Positions 34,476 through 36,262 of a stretch of DNA of 36,262 nucleotides are shown here, one piece after another (positions within the stretch are counted from its first letter, which is position 1; each line of letters starts with the position of its first letter). The notes below the pieces were generated by a model that did no database searches, had not been told where the DNA came from, and was given only the letters and a program-made list of their open reading frames with translations. The stretch comes from JBFIHF01 sp964411125 (GTDB lineage Bacteria; Myxococcota_A; Bradymonadia; Bradymonadales; Bradymonadaceae): assembly GCA_964411125.1 (NCBI GenBank), contig CAYPJU010000073.1, positions 1 to 36,262 on the forward strand. The letters are read 5' to 3'. The translations under genes were made by a program, and so were the position numbers.

Positions 34476-36262
34476 ATGGGCCTTCAGGACGTGAAAAAGG
34501 CGGACGCCGAAGAGCTCCGCGAGTTCATGAAGCTGCTGCTCCGTGACGTCAGAGCCCTCGAGCAGATGCTCGAAGAAGGCCTCGTCGAGAGCGGCATCCG
34601 GCGCATCGGAGCCGAGCAGGAACTCTTCCTGGTCGACAACGCGTTCAAGCCGGCGCGAACGTCGGCCGAGATCCTCGAGGATCTGGACGACCCGCACTTC
34701 ACCACCGAGCTCGGCATCTTCAACATCGAGTGCAACCTCGATCCGCTGGTGCTCGGCGGCAGTTGCCTCAGCACGATGGAACGCCAGCTCGTCGACCTGC
34801 TCGCCAACGCGCGAGCTGCAGCAGCACGCCACGACACCTCGATCGTGATGACCGGGATTCTTCCGACGCTCGGGCTGCGCGAGCTCACCCTCGACTGGAT
34901 GACCCCGAACCCGCGCTACTTCGCGCTGAACGACGCCCTCTGCAAGATGCGGGGCGACAAGTATCTGTTCCAGATCAAGGGGACCGACGAGTTCCGAGTC
35001 CAGCACGACAACGTGATGCTCGAGTCGTGTAACACGAGCTTTCAGGTGCATTTCCAGGCGGGCCCGGCCGAGTTTGCGCGCCTCTACAACATCGCTCAGG
35101 TGTGCGCCGCGCCGACGCTCGCGATCGCGACCAACTCTCCGATGCTCTTCGGAAAGCGGCTCTGGTACGAGACGCGCATCGCGCTCTTCCAGCAGTCGAT
35201 CGACACGCGGGGCAGAAACCTTCGGGAGCGGCAGCCCCGCGTCAGTTTCGGTTCGCGCTGGCTCGACGATTCGGTGCTCGAGATCTTCCGCGAGGACATC
35301 AGCCGCTTCAGGCTCCTGATCCACACCGAGGTCGACGACGACCCGTTCGAAGAGCTCGCCGCCGGTCGCGCACCGTCGCTCAAAGCGCTGCGGCTGCACA
35401 ACGGCACCGTCTATCGCTGGAATCGAGCCTGCTACGGTGTGAACGAGGACGGGCAGGCTCACCTGCGGATCGAGAACCGGGTTCTCCCGTCGGGGCCGAC
35501 GCCGCTCGACGAGATGGCGAACGCCGCGTTCTGGTTCGGGCTGATGATCGGCGTCGACGAGCACTACCCCGACGTTCGCGACCACATCGAGTTCGACGAA
35601 GCGAAGACGAACTTCCTCGGCGCCGCCCGCTACGGACTGAAGGCGTCGGTGAAATGGCTCGACGGGAAGACGTACCCGGTCGCCGAGCTCCTCGAGAACG
35701 AGCTCGTGCCGCTGGCGCGCGAGAGTCTGCTGAAGCGCGGGATCGACGCCGCAGACGTCACCCGGTACCTGGACGTGATCGAAGAAAGGACCCGCACTCG
35801 CCAGACAGGCTCGGCGTGGCTCCTCAACTCGTTCAACCAGATGAAGGAGCGCCGCGCGCTCTCCGAGCGGCTCAGCGCGATCACCGCAGCCACGATTCGC
35901 CGGCAGGAAGAGGGACGCCCGGTCCACGAGTGGGCCCTCGCCGAGGTGAAAGAGGGGGCGCGATGGAAGGACGACTTCCAGACCGTGGGGCAGTTCATGC
36001 GGACCGATCTCTTCACCGTGAGCGCCGACGAGCTCGTCGACCTCGCCGCGTCCGTCATGGACTGGCAGCAGGTACGGCACATTCCGGTCGAGGACGACGG
36101 CGAGCACCTCGTCGGGCTCGTGACCTACCGGTCGATGTTGCGGCACCTCACCACGAACCGCACCGAGACGTCTTCGATCCCCGTCAGCTCGATCATGCAG
36201 GCCAACCCCGTCACGGTGAAGGCGGACACGGCGACGCTCGAAGCGATCCGGATGATGCGCGA
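34476..36262 (+). CDS. GCS2-type glutamate-cysteine ligase-like protein with CBS domains (partial)
   Basis: The frame is open from ATG 34476 to the window end (595 codons seen), so the C-terminus is cut. Residues about 25-490 are a GCS2-like (PF04107-type) ATP-dependent carboxylate-amine ligase: GAEQELFLVD near the start is the signature acidic block, followed by TELGIFNIECNLDP and a long catalytic fold. From about 503 a CBS domain begins (VGQFMRTDLFTVSADELVDL ... HLVGLVTYRSML); a second CBS starts at about 572 (SSIMQANPVTVKADTATLEA). The pair would form a Bateman module, which usually binds adenine nucleotides, suggesting energy-state control of the ligase (inference). Substrate is unproven: glutathione precursor or another amino-acid ligation. 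Confidence 0.88.
   Translation, partial: MGLQDVKKADAEELREFMKLLLRDVRALEQMLEEGLVESGIRRIGAEQELFLVDNAFKPARTSAEILEDLDDPHFTTELGIFNIECNLDPLVLGGSCLSTMERQLVDLLANARAAAARHDTSIVMTGILPTLGLRELTLDWMTPNPRYFALNDALCKMRGDKYLFQIKGTDEFRVQHDNVMLESCNTSFQVHFQAGPAEFARLYNIAQVCAAPTLAIATNSPMLFGKRLWYETRIALFQQSIDTRGRNLRERQPRVSFGSRWLDDSVLEIFREDISRFRLLIHTEVDDDPFEELAAGRAPSLKALRLHNGTVYRWNRACYGVNEDGQAHLRIENRVLPSGPTPLDEMANAAFWFGLMIGVDEHYPDVRDHIEFDEAKTNFLGAARYGLKASVKWLDGKTYPVAELLENELVPLARESLLKRGIDAADVTRYLDVIEERTRTRQTGSAWLLNSFNQMKERRALSERLSAITAATIRRQEEGRPVHEWALAEVKEGARWKDDFQTVGQFMRTDLFTVSADELVDLAASVMDWQQVRHIPVEDDGEHLVGLVTYRSMLRHLTTNRTETSSIPVSSIMQANPVTVKADTATLEAIRMMR

Noticed and set aside
34010..36146. Long minus-strand frame extending the DUF697-like gene upstream
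   Set aside because: It is antisense to the EF-hand and GCS2-CBS genes; the natural start of the DUF697-like protein is at 34010.

Overview
The window is a 36-kb GC-rich bacterial contig fragment with one 100-N scaffold gap. Densely packed, ATGA-coupled genes alternate with outer-membrane lipoproteins that carry long Asp/Gly 'D-x-G / DMG' or 'NNG' linkers directly after the lipobox. Together with RCC1, kelch, RHS/YD, GGGWT-type fibrinogen-like and Cys-rich repeat domains and an AfsR-like ATPase/TPR regulator, this suggests a Myxococcota-type predator or scavenger, perhaps Bradymonadia-like. That assignment is inferred from gene style only; no rRNA or tRNA gene was seen.

Left part (1-8.1 kb). 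A four-gene minus-strand operon (4034 to 48, each junction overlapping by 4 bases) encodes a xanthine-oxidase-family molybdoenzyme of the isoquinoline 1-oxidoreductase type: Tat-exported Mo subunit, 2Fe-2S subunit, di-haem cytochrome c lipoprotein and a MobA/MocA-like nucleotidyltransferase. Divergent from it are a DUF3891-like protein, a Big2/RCC1 lipoprotein, and an OprP/OprO-like porin split by an in-frame TAG.

Centre-left (8.1-14.6 kb). A 1965-residue lipoprotein has the domain order of the teneurin core (TTR-like domain, plug, NHL propeller, YD shell, C-terminal toxin-like tail). A one-TM protein overlaps its stop codon and is a candidate immunity partner.

Centre (14.6-26 kb). NUDIX hydrolase; a gene-free stretch with three tandem 33-bp palindromic repeats and a reversed solo copy; ChaC-like cyclotransferase; GGGWT-domain lipoprotein holding the scaffold gap; kelch lipoprotein; integral membrane protein coupled to an unknown lipoprotein; LuxC-like acyl-CoA reductase; ATPase/TPR/winged-helix regulator; coiled-coil protein; WYL-domain protein.

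Right (26-36.3 kb). A HipA/HipB-like module in reversed gene order, with a promoter flanked by two matching palindromes; a GMC oxidoreductase overlapping a DksA/TraR-like zinc-finger gene; two small unknown genes; a 103-bp exact direct repeat with a perfect hairpin, whose second copy supplies the stop codon of ribA; a Cys-rich repeat lipoprotein; a DUF697 protein with a degenerate GTPase-like domain; a two-EF-hand protein; and a GCS2 (glutamate-cysteine ligase-like) gene fused to CBS domains that runs off the window end.

The most interesting items are the teneurin-like lipoprotein with its candidate immunity gene, the reversed hip module with visible operators, and the amber-split porin.
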